Source: Torreya grandis
Taxonomy: Eukaryota > Streptophyta > Pinopsida > Cupressales > Taxaceae
DNA length: 64,000 nt
Reading direction: 5' to 3'
NCBI GenBank assembly: GCA_037957365.1
Contig: JARHVA010007805.1
Coordinates: 204,501-268,500 of the forward strand
This document shows, in pieces, positions 25,136-36,439 of the stretch. Numbering within the stretch: the first letter of the stretch is position 1; each line of letters opens with the position of its first letter. The notes beneath the pieces are model-generated. The model was not told the DNA's origin. It saw nothing but the letters and a program-made list of their open reading frames with translations, and made no database searches. The position numbers and the translations under genes were made by a program.

Positions 25136-25639
25136 GGGTGTATATCAAGGTTTACTCAAATTAATAAACAATCAAGATTAGATTCATCATCCTTAATCTC
25201 ACTATCCTCTAAAGAAATAAACTATCTTTAAACCATAGGAGGTGTATGTCGCATGTATGTGATGGAGTGGATGTTTGTTATATGACATTTTTACTTCTAG
25301 TTTTATATTAAAATGGTGTTGTAAAGTGTCGTTCCCCAAAAAGTATCACTCATTTTTGGGACAACATTTGAACTATTTTGGTCCTACAGACCAAAATTGT
25401 CTCTTCCCTTTCTAAAATTTGTCTTGGGCATTTAAATTCCTCATTTTTCAAACTTCTCAGGAATCTATGGACTCTGCAGGCTTGAATCTATGGACTCTAC
25501 AGGCCAAGTTCAATGGGATTTACAGGTTGACTTCTACAAACTTGATTTCTATAGACTCAACAGGCAGGTTCATTTCTACAGGTTCAAAAACTTCTGTAGG
25601 TGGGTTTAACCAAAAGAATTAGTTTCTAACACTTGGTCA

Positions 25640-25930
25640 TTTTCAAGATTCGTTCAGTGCCTTGGTTCAATCAAATGGTTTATCAGTTGGTTTAAAGGCT
25701 TCATTTGAAACATTAAACCAAAGCTTGGTTCAACATTTGGTTCAATGCTTCGGGTCATTCAATTGGTTCATTGGCTTGAACCATTGGCTTCAACCACTTT
25801 GGTTCATTAGCTTGGTTTAACAGAGTGGTTCAATGGATTGGTTCAACATTTGGTTCAATCAAATGGTTCAGCAGCTTGGTTCAACCAAGCAGTTCACTCA
25901 AATGGTTCAAAAGAGTGGTTCAAATTCAAA
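25640..25930. repeat. GGTTCA-rich short-motif array inside LTR C
   Basis: The hexamer GGTTCA occurs about 12 times, usually as TTGGTTCAA or ATGGTTCAA, along with several GGTTTA variants. Spacing is irregular (about 12-35 bases). The partner LTR has the equivalent array at about 30980-31260, so it belongs to the element and predates this insertion. Function unknown. Confidence 0.85.
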
Positions 25931-26214
25931 AGTTCAAAGAAGCCTCCCAAAGGAAAAGTGCCCTTGCAGAGGGCACTTGGTCAAAAAAAGTACCCTTTGG
26001 AAGGGTCATTTTCAAAGAAGGCCGCAAAGGCGATTCTTTAAAAATTTTGTTTAAGGAATTCAAAAAAGACTAAGGCAAGAAATAATTCCTTCAGACATTT
26101 TATCTAAAGGAATTCCTTTGGAAAAAAAGTCTAAAGGAATTTGGGAAAGTGACTATGGGAAGAAAACTTGAAGCAAATTCTCAAAGGCAAATGGAACAAA
26201 ATGGAACAATTCTG

Positions 26215-26420
26215 TGGACTTTTTGTTTGCAAGAAATTTCCATAGATAGTTTGTCCATGATAAAATACCCTCAGAGAAAGCCCAAGGAAATTTTCATGGA
26301 CAATTTCTCTACAGAAAAATACCCGTGAAGGAAGCCCAGAGAATTTGTCTATGGAATTTTTGTCCACGAGAAAATGCCCGTGGAAAAGCTTAGGGAAAAT
26401 GCCTGTGGGGATTGTCTATA
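26215..26420. repeat. Degenerate roughly 55-bp tandem array inside LTR C (left copy)
   Basis: Units share a core like GAAAATRCCCRTGGAGAAAG followed by CCCAGGGAA and a pyrimidine-rich TTTGTCTATGGA link. The copy in the right LTR (31545-31745) is better preserved, with cores at 31591, 31645 and 31700. Confidence 0.7.
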
Positions 26421-27000
26421 GGAAGTGTTTGTGAGAGACTACCGAAGCCCGAAGGCCATTCAAAGACCACCTGAAGGGTAGATACCCTTGCAGGGGGCTC
26501 TTCCCAACCCAAAGTGGATCATTTCTTAAGGCCTGAAAGGGCAGGTTCTTTCTAGAAAAGTGCCAAATAGAAAAGTTGAAGAAGGACCAAGGGGTGATGC
26601 GCCTAAAGACGTTAAATTCAAGACAATGAACTAGCCATTGAAAACATATTGATGGGTGCGTAAACATCAATTTCAAAGCTCATAAAATAGCCATTGATCC
26701 TTGTAATCTATAGACCCAAATGCATTCACAAGATTTAAGGCCAAGACCAATAGGAATCGAGGAAGGAACAAAACAACAAATTGAATCTAGGACCCAATTC
26801 AATTAACCAAAAAAGGAGGAATGATGAAGAAGGATCAGATCGCAAGGTGGACATTGAAAGTTGCAAACATTCAATAGCGTGACTTGTTTCTCTGCATTGA
26901 GAAAAACAAATGGGTAAATGCCCCTAAGTTCCATCATGTCTTATTAACAAATTTCAATACAACATGATGTGTTACCGTTCTTGAGTCCTTCTTGAAGTAG

Positions 27001-27009
27001 CTATATAAG
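27001..27009 (+). promoter_or_regulatory. Probable TATA box of LTR C (left)
   Basis: CTATATAAG lies about 790 bases before the LTR end and is conserved at 32334-32342 in the other LTR. It is followed by a pyrimidine-rich stretch. This is the expected place for the element's RNA polymerase II promoter. The transcription start is inferred, not shown. Confidence 0.6.
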
Positions 27010-27793
27010 GGACTCTCTTTTATTGTAAAGAGATCTCTTTTTGACAATCAAAAAAAAATCTGCCCAAATTGAAAGGCATTACTGAGACTTTGAGCTTAGA
27101 TTGCTAATAATATTTGGTTATTGGAATAAGAAACAAGTGACTATTTAGACTTTGTGCTGTGATATCTTTGTTGTTGGGGAAACTGTTCTTATGTCTTTTT
27201 TCTTAATATATTTTCTGTTCCTTTAATTCAACAAGCAGAATTAGTGAAAGTAATCAAGGTGTCCTGAAGAGTCAATTGTGGAGAGACTTTGTACCCCCAT
27301 AATTGCCTTTAGTGTGTTTTCTTTTCATTTTTGTGTAAAGGACCTTGGGATGACTTTGTGCCCTCATTGTCCTTAGTATCTTACTCTTGAGAAATTCAAG
27401 TGGAGACTTTGTGCTGCATCTCGATTTGCTGGTTACTACGTCTTTGGTTACATTTTGCTATTATTACCAGGAGTATTCTTGTGGCTTGCTGAATAGTACT
27501 TCTGAAAGAAGAGGAGTGCTTTCTATCATTTCCCTTGAGTTTTTCCTTTGATTTGCATGCATCATCTCTAAAAAAAGAGAAATGGATGGTTTGTCCTACC
27601 CTTGAGTATTATTTTTTGTTTATATATATATATATAACATATCCATAGGGAACCTCCCCTTGATGAGAGGAGAGATTAGTCCTCTTTTGATGTGGTAAAT
27701 CTACACATTTGGATGACCAATCTTCCTACTTTGGCTGATCAGACCTATTTTGTTTATCAGTATGCTGATCGATAAAATATTCAACCAACAGTT

Positions 27794-27814
27794 TTTGGTG
27801 ACTCCACTAGGGAA
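27794..27814 (+). other. Primer binding site of element C, not initiator-Met type
   Basis: TTTGGTGACTCCACTAGGGA begins 3 bases after the 5' LTR. It differs from the TGGTATCA sites of the Copia element and element B, and resembles the TGGYGACTCC-GGGGA primer sites of Tat/Ogre-like Ty3/gypsy elements. I cannot assign the tRNA without a search. Confidence 0.65.
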
Positions 27815-28145
27815 ATAACCCATTATCATTATAAATCTTATCCATTATAGACTCTGGTGACTCTATTACTTGTCTTACCCATTATCCATTTATAGCCTTA
27901 CTATCTTCCTCCACCTCTATTATTTTATCTGGTCTATAAAACTAGAGCCGTTGGGAAAGAGTGTACAGTTTAAAGCCTCAAGCTTTAACTGAAGCAAGGT
28001 TAATTCTTTTCCATTTTTGTTTCATAATCTGGTAGATTCAAGGTATACATGAAGCCAAAGGGTTATAAGTATCATTAACCCTATATTCGAGTTGGTACAA
28101 TAAAGTGATTTTGATCTGTTTCCTTCACCATCTCATCTCCAATGA

Positions 28146-29456
28146 ACCAAGAGCTTTCCTCCTACTAAAGTCAGATCTCCATTGCTAGATGAAGTATCTA
28201 CTTCTACTATTAATAAAGCTTTACCAATAATTACCCCTCTGATATTTGTTATTCCTCCTTTTCATAATCTTATTATGGTAGTTCAATGCCCCTGGGGTAA
28301 TGCTTTTGGTCCTCTCAATCTTACTCCACCTCTACATGAGCTTTCATGTAGTTCAAGGAAGAATTTCCCCAAATTCTATGGTGATGGGAAAGTTCATCTT
28401 GATGAACACATTGTAGCCTTTAGCATAGCTTATGGAGTAATCAGAGTAGAATTTGAAGATGTAGCAGTCAGGCTATTTGTAGAAGCATTACAAGGTGCTG
28501 TTGTAGATTGGTTTTATCATCTATAGGGTTGGTCAGTAACTGATTGGAATACCTTGCAAGATAAGTTTGAAGCCAGATTCAAACCTGTAGAAGATGCACA
28601 TGCACTTCTAGCAAAACTTACACAGATGAAGAAAGAGCCTCATGAACTAATGAGAGACTTCATAGCCAAATTTGACAAACTGAGGAATAGAATTCTTGTA
28701 ATTGCTCGACCTATAGCTGAGAATCTCAAATGCTTCTTCATTAATTCCTAGTTACCTAAAGTAATTTTTATTTTGAGATGTGCTAGTCAAATAGATCTTA
28801 TTATAGCTCAACTTTTGGCCACTAAGGTAGAAGATGATCTCATCTTAGTAGGGAAGATAAGAAGAGATCCAAATAGAAATAAATCTTCATCATCTTCTGA
28901 ATATTCATCTATAAGCACCATAGATCCAATGGTGCAAAAATTGGCAAATGAGTTGCTTGATCTCAAAAAGCAAATGGCTCAAGGAATGTCATCTACTCCT
29001 TCATACAGAGATATGCCAAGAGGGACATTCCCAAATAATTCATATCAAGGCAATGTTGCCAAGAATCAAGGGCAACAAAATCACCTTCCTCCCCCATAGA
29101 GGAACCTTGCCCTTGAAGCTCCTCTAACCAACTCAGCAGTTGGATATTTAGAAATAAAACATGCTTTCTCTTTCCAACTTGAGTTTGAGCAATAAAATGA
29201 CATTGATCTCCTTGAAGAAAATCAATAAGAATTAGCTGGTGACTCCCATATTGGTTTCCTAAACTACCAGGATGAACCCAAAATCAAAGGAGAAGCTATT
29301 GATGGATCATATGCAATGTTTACCAGGTCCAAGAATCAATCAGCCCAGCAGGCTGACAAAGAGAAGATAGAGGAGCGACCCCAACCAATAATTTCAACTG
29401 CTGAGTAAAGAACCCCTCTTCCTTTTCAATCAAAGGACCCAATGATTACCAAATAA
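28146..29456 (+). pseudogene. Gag of element C, one frame with seven stops
   Basis: A single reading frame of about 437 codons is uninterrupted by indels but has seven stops: TAG at 28524, 28749 and 29097, and TAA at 29193, 29226, 29406 and 29454. The retrotransposon gag domain is clear at about 28350-28700: KNFPKFYGDGKVHLDEHI, VAVRLFVEALQGAVVDWF, then after a stop TDWNTLQDKFEARFK and KEPHELMRDFIAKFDKLRNR. A Ser-rich stretch and a Gln/Asn-rich tail follow. No zinc knuckle is visible. No clear ATG start is seen; the nearest ATG (28142) is in another frame. The stop pattern, TAG and TAA only, fits C-to-T decay of Gln codons. Confidence 0.85.
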
Positions 29457-29576
29457 GTAAGTACATCAAACATCTCTGTACCTTCTACTTTAACTTTACA
29501 AACTAGTCCTCCCCTCCCAAAAATCAAAAGGATGAACTCCCATCCTCTCTTCCAAGTCCATACTAGTCATTTGACA

Positions 29577-29935
29577 TGATTGATCATGTCAAGAAATCCA
29601 AAATTCAAATGACTGAGTTTGAATCCCTGCAAGCCAATTCTGAGTAATTAGACATTGATGGAGAACTAGGTGCAGACCTGTCTAAGGCAAAATACATGGT
29701 CACCCAAACATCAGCCCCTGTAGCACAAATTCTATTTGAGTCTTCAGGCAGGGGTAATTATTTCTTTACCATAGAGGATGTTCATGTTTCTACAAATGAA
29801 ATTCTTGTAGCTAAAAATCTAGGAATTGATCCAAACAAGACTTTAGGGGAATTGGTAGGTTACAGTACAAATAAGGATCTTCCATCTATAATGAAGAGAA
29901 ATCTAATAGGAGATCAGCTTCTGATGATGCTTTGA
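29577..29935 (+). pseudogene. Element C segment between gag and RNase H, unrecognised
   Basis: A plus-strand frame with one stop reads MIDHVKKSKIQMTEFESLQ, resembling the short helical linker that precedes protease in many Ty3/gypsy elements. It continues with GRGNYFFTIEDVHVSTNEIL and NLGIDPNKTLGELVGYSTNK. I see no D-S/T-G protease active site and cannot assign the second half. It could be a rearranged protease edge or a family-specific region. Confidence 0.45.
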
Positions 29936-29936
29936 T

Positions 29937-30180
29937 CCTGAAATCCAATGGTAGAAATTCTTCCACCAATGATGGAGTTGGGACTATGTTGATATCTCCT
30001 CAAGGATATATTCATGCAATTTGCAAGTCAACAACACCAACAACATAGCTAGATGTGAATCTCTATTGCTCAGATTGAGGATTGCTCTAGATGAAGAAAT
30101 CAAACTCCTTCACATCAAAGGAGATGCTAAGTCGATAATTTGTTAGGAGTTTGATATGGACAATCTAAGCATATGTTAGA
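29937..30180 (+). pseudogene. RNase H remnant in element C
   Basis: Two adjacent frames show GRNSSTNDGVGTMLISPQGY, matching the first beta-strand and G-x-G part of Ty3/gypsy RNase H, and then LLLRLRIALDEEIKLLHIKG with GDAKSII, matching its central helix and the second acidic D region. The NEAEYEAL-type motif is degraded to NNIARCESL, so the catalytic Glu is lost. A frameshift lies near 30040. A basic stretch (RKKKKRPRGRRKK) follows at about 30300. Having RNase H without any RT shows that the middle of pol was deleted from this element or its ancestor. Confidence 0.65.
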
Positions 30181-31544
30181 CTGGATCAGTAGAACAACAA
30201 TTTATGATGGTGGTCCATGCTACTGCAAATCAAAATTAGGCAAAGGAACCCTTCACAGGGAGAGCAAGGAGTTATGGTTTTCAGTTTGAAGACCACATCC
30301 TACCACAGAGAAAAAAGAAGAAAAGACCAAGAGGAAGACGAAAAAAATTGGTTTCCTGGTGGAGAGCTCCATTTGCCCATCACTGTTTCTAGGGGCAAAA
30401 AATTTTCCTGTTGGTTTACCAAGATGGCACACTATTTTCATTGTCTCTTAAGAAGCAACATCTGAAACACTTTAACTCTTGAAGTATCAGATCATTGCAT
30501 CTGTATATATATGTATAGATTTTAATTTTATTTTGTTTTGTTTGTTTCCATTTTTGATGCCTTCCATTTCTAGGTAGCATGACTCTATAACCCAATGGTA
30601 CACATGAAGACACTAGAGATTTTGGATTCTACTCCCTTTAATTCTTTTTGTAATTGATAGAAGTTCCCCAACTAGAGCCTGTTGTTGTTCCCCAAAAAAT
30701 ATCACTCATTTTTGGGACAAAATTTGAACTATTTTGGTCCTACAGACCAAAATTATCCCTTCCCTTTCTAAAATTTGTCCTAGGCATTCAAATTCCTCAT
30801 TTTTCAAACTTCTCAGGAATCTACGGACTCTACAGGCCAAGTTCAATGGGCTTTACAAGCTGATTTCTATAGACTTGATTTCTATGGACTCTATAGGCAA
30901 GTTCATTTCTATAGGTTCAAAGACTTCTACAAGTGGGTTCAACCAAAAGAATCAGTTTCTAACACTTAGTCATTTTTGGGATTGGTTCAGTGCCTTGGTT
31001 CAATCAAATGGTTCATCAGTTGGTTCAAAGGCTTCATTTGAACTGTTGAAGCAAAGCTTGGTTCAATGTTTGGTTTAATTCTTTGGTTCATTTTATTGGT
31101 TCATTGGCTTGAACCATTTTGGTTCAAATCTTGGTTCAATAGAGTGGTTTAACGAAGTGGTTCAATGGATTGGTTCAACATTTGGTTCAATTAAACGGTT
31201 CAACAGCTTGGTTCAACCAAGCGATTCACTCAAACGGTTCAAAGGAGTGGTTCAAATGCAAAAGTTCAAAGAAGCCTCCTAAAGGACAAGTTCCCTTATG
31301 GATGGCACTTGGTCAACAAAATTACCCTTTGGAAGGGTCATTTTCAAAGAAGGCCACAAAGGTAATTCTTTCAGATTTTTGTTTAAGGAATTCAAAAAAG
31401 ATTAAGGCAAGAAATAATTCCTTCAGAATTTTTGTCTAAAGGATTTCCTTTGGACAAAAAGTTCAAAGGAATTTAGGAAAGTGACTGTGAGAAGAAAACC
31501 TAAAGGAAATTATCAAAGGCAAATGGAACAAAATGGAACAATTC

Positions 31545-31745
31545 TACAGACTTTTTGTCTGCGACAAATTTTTGCAAACAATTTGTCTGTGGGAAAATAC
31601 CTGCAGAGAAAGCCTAGGGAAATTTCTATGAAAAATTTGTCCACGGGAAAATACCCATGGAGAAAGCCCAGGGAATTTGTCTATGGACTTTTTTTCCACG
31701 GGAAAATGCCCATGGAAAAGCCTAGGGAAAATGCCTATGGGGATT
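31545..31745. repeat. About 55-bp tandem repeats in LTR C (right copy)
   Basis: Three cores, GGGAAAATAC at 31591 and 31645 and GGGAAAATGC at 31700, are spaced 54-55 bases apart. Each is followed by an AGAAAGCC(C/T)AGGGAA-like stretch. The array keeps a misleading open frame of 126 codons on the plus strand. Confidence 0.8.
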
Positions 31746-32333
31746 GTCCACAGGAAGTGTCTGCGAGAGACTGTCGAAGCTCGAAGGCCATTCAAAGACC
31801 ACCCAAAGGGCAGATACCCTTATGGGGGGCTCTTCCCAACCCAAATTGGATCATTTGTTAAGGCCTAAAAGGGAAATTTCTTTCTAGGAAAGTGCCAAAT
31901 ATAAAAGCTAAAGAAGGACCAAGGGGTGATACACCTGAAGATGTCAAATTCAAGACAACGAACTAGCCATTGAAAACATATTGACGGGTGTGCAAATGTC
32001 AATTTCAAAGCTCATAAAATATCCATTGATCCTTATAATCTATAGACCTAAATGCATTCATAGGATTTAAGGCCAAGACCAGTAGGAAGTGAGGAAGGAA
32101 AAAAACAACAAATTGAATCTAGGACCCGATTCAATTAACCAAAAAAAGGAGGAATGATGAAGAAGGATCAGATCACCAGGTGGACATTGAAAGTTGCAAA
32201 CTTTCAATAGCATGACTTATTTCTCTGCATTAATAAAAACAAATGGGTAAAAACCCCTAAGTTCCAGTTTGTCTTCTTAACAGATTTCAATGTAACATGA
32301 TGTGTTACTATTCTCGAGTCCTTCTTGAAGTGG

Positions 32334-32342
32334 CTATATAAG
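32334..32342 (+). promoter_or_regulatory. Probable TATA box of LTR C (right)
   Basis: CTATATAAG, conserved in position with 27001-27009 and followed by the same GGACTCTCTTTTATTG stretch. Confidence 0.55.
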
Positions 32343-32958
32343 GGACTCTCTTTTATTGTAAAGAGATCTCTTTTTGACAATCAAAACAAAACTCTGGCCA
32401 AATTCATAGGCATTACTGAGACTTTGAGCTCAAATTGCTGATCATATTTTGTTTTTGGAATAATAAAGCAAGTGACTTTTCAGACTTTGTGCTGTGATAT
32501 CTTTATTGTTGGGGAAACTATTCTTATGTCTTTTTCCTTAATATATTTTCTATTCCTTCAATTCAACAAGTAGAATTAGTGAAAGTAATCAAGAAGGTGT
32601 CCTGAAGAGTCAACTTTGGAGAGACTTTGTGCCCCCATAATTGCCTTTAGTGTGTTTTCTTTTCATTTTTATGTAAAGGACCTTGGGATAACTTTTTGCC
32701 CTCATTGTCCTTCATATCTTACTCTTGAGCAATTCAGGTGGAGACTTTGTGCTACATCTCAATTTTTTGGTTACTACATCTTTGGTTACATTTTGTTGTT
32801 ACTACTAGGAGTATTATTATGGCTTGCTGAATAGTACTTCTGAAAGAAGAGGAGTGCTTTCTGTCATTTTCCTTGAGTTTTTCCTTTGATCCACATGCAT
32901 CATCTCTAAAAAAAGAGAGATGGATGGTTTGTCCTACCCTTGAGAATTATTTTTTGTT

Positions 32959-32960
32959 TA

Positions 32961-32992
<32 letters not shown>

Positions 32993-33033
32993 CATATATA
33001 TATATACATATATATATACATATATATACATAG

Positions 33034-33079
<46 letters not shown>

Positions 33080-33102
33080 GTATATATATGTATATATATA
33101 TG

Positions 33103-33142
<40 letters not shown>
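32959..33142. repeat. Expanded TA/CATA microsatellite in LTR C
   Basis: This is a tract of about 184 bases of TA with interspersed CATA or GTATA units. The equivalent place in the left LTR has only 17 bases, so it grew after insertion, or the left copy shrank. Confidence 0.95.
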
Positions 33143-33859
33143 GCATATCCATAGGGAACCTCCCCTTGATGAGAGGAGAAATTAGTCCCCTTTTGATGTG
33201 ATAATTCTACACATTTGGATGACCAATCTTCCTACTTTGGCTGATCAGACCTATTTTGTTTATCAATACGCTGATTGACAAAATATTCAACCAACATAAA
33301 GGATTGCTAAATATTTTATATTTCTCATTATTACTAGGCTTTGAAATTGATTCCTTTAGAGTATCATCAAATGTAATATTTTGGTCATAAATAAGGTCTT
33401 AGATCTTATGCTTCAAGGAAAATCATCTATTTTTCAAATGCACTAATATTTAATGATAATCATAGTAAGCATTCACATCATATATTTTGGGTAGAGGTCT
33501 ATTCATATCAACCTATATAGTATGAGAGAGATATATATACAATATGATACTCTATTAACCATATGAGTGATGAACTTGGATATTCATGTAAATTTTGGAA
33601 ATATCTATGTGGTGTATCATATAAGATAAGTCAATTAAGTACTTATGACACTAAGTTAACCATGGTTGTTACTTCCTTTTTAAGATCAGGAGGTTTGATT
33701 GTAAAATTATTAGTGGATGTAGATGTATTTGGTGTGTTTTATACATAATAGAGCTTATTTAAGGAAATAATATTCATTTAAATGGTGTCATATAACATGG
33801 CATAAGTAATCAAAAGATTTGAACATATTGAAATTAATGGACTCATGTAAAGGAGAAAT

Positions 33860-34330
33860 CAATCATTACTTTAAAATATCTTGCTACTCCTTATCTGCCA
33901 TAGGATTGGTTAATTTATCCAAAATTTTCTTGTACCTTAGGACATATTCATTGATAGGTCCATTTGTTCCTTCTTTGATTTTTTAAATTTGAGCATAGCA
34001 AACCTTTAAAAAATATTAATGAAAAAGTGTGTTATAAATTGATCTGAAAGAGGTTTGAATGCTTTCAAAAATTGGAGAGGTAAATTATATAACCATCTCA
34101 AATCATAGTCCTTGAGGCTTCTTATAAATAATTTGGTTAAAATTTTATCATTAGAGGCATACTCAAGGCATTCCACATAAAAATATCCAAGATGTTATTT
34201 AGGATCACCCTTGACATCATAAAATGAAAACTTAGGTACAATAAAACTATTTGGCAAAGGGTGCTAAGATATCTCAAGTGCAAGAGGGTTATGCAACACA
34301 TCTTGTGAATAAATAGCATGAGGATATTTT
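33860..34330 (-). pseudogene. Ty3/gypsy gag capsid remnant, element A
   Basis: The minus strand reads VPKFSFYDVKGDPK, then HLGYFYVECLEYASNDKILT, KLFIRSLKDYDLRWLYNLP, KPLSDQFITHFF and KEQMDLSMNM. This is the standard order of the retrotransposon gag domain (PF03732-like): F-x-G-DP start, F-x-SL, W-x-x-LP, and D-x-F-x-x-x-F. Stops follow GDPK and HFFINIF, and there is at least one frame change near 33950. It lies about 0.8 kb inside the right LTR of A, as expected for gag of a minus-strand element. Confidence 0.75.
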
Positions 34331-34938
34331 AAAGTGTCTTATTCAATTTTTATAACATTTTCCTCCAAGGTCTTTATAAATTGGAGTGTTTTAACTGTAG
34401 ACCCATTGGGATTTAGATTATAAATTTGAGTAGTCATCAAATGGGATGTAAACATGGTTTAAGTAGTAATAGGCATTGAAAGTGTTATTTGTGTTTATAT
34501 AATTGGTAATTCCATGGTATATGTAGCAATATTAATTTGTTTTTTAGGAAAGAAATGTTTAAACACATAACCCATGCCCCCATTATAAGTATTAAGTGGA
34601 AATGTGTTCAAGGGGAGGGATGTTTGAACTATACCTTTTGATTTTTTTTCCAATATTATTTTAAATATCTCATTAATATCTTTAGGGTTTTGATGAATAC
34701 ATTAATGAAACAATATAATTGATTTCAATTGATCATGGTCTATTTTCTCATGTTTATTGGTTTCATTAGACTTGTGGTTGTCATTATCAAAATCTTCTTC
34801 TGTGATAACCTCATCAATATGTTTTTCATTATCAACATTGGTATCATCATGATCCATATGATGATATCCCTCAATGGATTTAGATAATTTAGGTGTAAAA
34901 AGTGGAAGCTCAATGTGTTCAATAGTAACACCTCCCAA
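34331..34938 (-). pseudogene. Probable gag N-terminal region, element A
   Basis: A 78-residue frame at 34702-34938 (MGGVTIEHIELPLFTPKLSK, then an acidic and His-rich stretch with DNDNHKSNETNKHEKIDHDQ) lies just upstream of the capsid block on the same strand. Beyond it the frame is broken. It has no diagnostic motif, so its identity as the gag leader comes from position only. Confidence 0.4.
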
Positions 34939-35072
34939 TCTATCGATACTTTTAGGTTTTATTTAAAATAATATAAGTAGGAAATGAAAAAGTATAGCAA
35001 TATAAAACCCTAGATGACTTCAAACCCTAAGAATTATAGTTTTTTGCATTCATATGAATTAGGTTAACCAAA

Positions 35073-36439
35073 TGTTTAACCTTAAAAAATAATTATATAT
35101 TGTGGTTATCTAGGATTAAATTAGATAGATATAGCCTAAGGTATATGGGTGATAAACTATTTTTACAAAAGGCCAATTAGATGCTAAACTTAGATAAACA
35201 TCTACTAAATTTATTATGCTAAGATAGGCTAAAAATAATAATTTAAACTATGATAGATATGGAAATTAAAAAGATGAAATGTATTTATTTGGTTTTGTTG
35301 CTGACACAATTATGGATCTAGAATATGCAGGAAGTAGAGTAGAAGAATATTCTATAACAATTTCTAAATTTTGGTTTAAGTGCCTTTGGAGCCACAAACA
35401 CTTGTGTTAGATTATAATGGTTAATTTGATGTTTATGTATGAGTTAGATGTAGTCATCCTATATAATATACATATTAAAAAAGGATTCAACCATCCATAT
35501 GCTTTTATGTTTGTCTTCTTATTCTCTCTAGTGTATTTTGATTGAAGACATGGACAGTCACTCCTCATAAATGTAAAAAAGCCTAGTTATTCATCTTCAT
35601 AGTGATATTGGGGAAAATGGGTTAGTGGGAACATACTCTCAAGCTAACCCAAAATACCCCTCTATTAATTAACATTTCCTACATATTTAATAGTCCAAAT
35701 ATGGCATCAAATCGATGTAGTTATCCATTATGTGTTGAATTGTGTGTGAATCATGAAATATGTGGAATGTAAGTATAATAGTGATCTATCTTGTAACTTG
35801 GAAAATATATATCTTGAGATACATTTTTAGTAATTTAGACTTGTAGATGTGTTTTCCCTAAGACTGATATGTAAATAAAATAAAATATGGAAGTCTTTCT
35901 TAATTTGATATGTTGTCCTTATGACTGATATGTAAATAGGATAAAATAGGGAAGCTTTATTGCCTTAGTCTCTTTTGGTATTTTATAGGTAAGAAATGAA
36001 TAAGGGTTAATATTTTATTTATATCAATCCCTTTGGAGAATTAAATCACATTAAATTACTTATTTTGGCCATTAGGATACATTTCATTTTCAAATTAGAT
36101 GACTTTATGGCACTAGACACTTTCATTGGAGTAGGATAGTTACATCGATGTAGGTGTTTGTCCTAGATGATAGTGTCCAAGGAACAAGAAAGTAGGTATA
36201 AAATAAAAACTTATAGAGGTGGAATATAAGTAGGTATTAAGCATTCTGATCAAGATATAAGGTATGGGTCATCAACATAATACTACTTGGACTAAGAGAT
36301 AGGCTAAAAGGCATACAATATAGTAAATGTGAGACTTTTGAAAGTGAAAAATGTCCATAACTAAGAATAACAACCCAAGTATGAGTTTCCAAAGTTTACA
36401 ATACTGAGGTTCTATATAATCCATAAAATAGAGTCTATA
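35073..36439 (-). repeat. 5' LTR of element A
   Basis: It pairs with 15793-17131. The right end is at about 36439, where the terminal CA has become TA. The flank after it (ATGAA) does not match the flank before the left LTR (GTGGT). I could not identify a primer site inside it. Confidence 0.7.

Larger units (their letters stand above)
25327..27790 (+). repeat. 5' LTR of element C
   Basis: This 2464-bp LTR holds a GGTTCA-rich array (25640-25930), a roughly 55-bp repeat array (26215-26420), a TATA box (27001-27009) and a short TA run (27620-27636). Open frames inside it at 25825-26073 and elsewhere are incidental. Confidence 0.93.
25327..33296 (+). mobile_element. LTR retrotransposon C (Ty3/gypsy derived), nested in A
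   Basis: The LTRs at 25327-27790 and 30683-33296 start TGTYGTTCCCC and end CAACCAACA. A perfect 5-bp target duplication, TAAAG, flanks the whole (25322-25326 and 33297-33301), proving insertion as one unit. The 2.9-kb interior has a primer site, a gag frame and an RNase H remnant on the plus strand, but no recognisable RT or integrase. No good polypurine tract is visible before the 3' LTR. LTR copies look about nine-tenths identical over the first 250 bases, counted by eye, with mostly C/T and G/A differences. It is an internally deleted or non-autonomous element. Confidence 0.93.
30683..33296 (+). repeat. 3' LTR of element C
   Basis: This 2614-bp LTR aligns with 25327-27790. The main length difference is a TA/CATA tract (32959-33142), which is only 17 bases long in the partner. 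TATA box at 32334-32342. The target duplication TAAAG follows at 33297. Confidence 0.93.

Noticed and set aside
25640..25930. GGTTCAA words as possible tRNA gene B boxes
   Set aside because: No A box, acceptor stem or cloverleaf can be drawn, and the trailing CC of the B box is missing. They form a repeat array.
25825..26073. Three overlapping plus-strand open frames of 67-82 codons
   Set aside because: They lie in the GGTTCA-rich part of an LTR, occur in three frames at once, and reflect the short repeat. The frames at 31170-31861 are the same case in the other LTR.
28142..28182. ATG at 28142 or TTG at 28182 as the gag start of element C
   Set aside because: The ATG is in another frame and closes after a few codons. 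The TTG is within an already open frame. The true start cannot be told.
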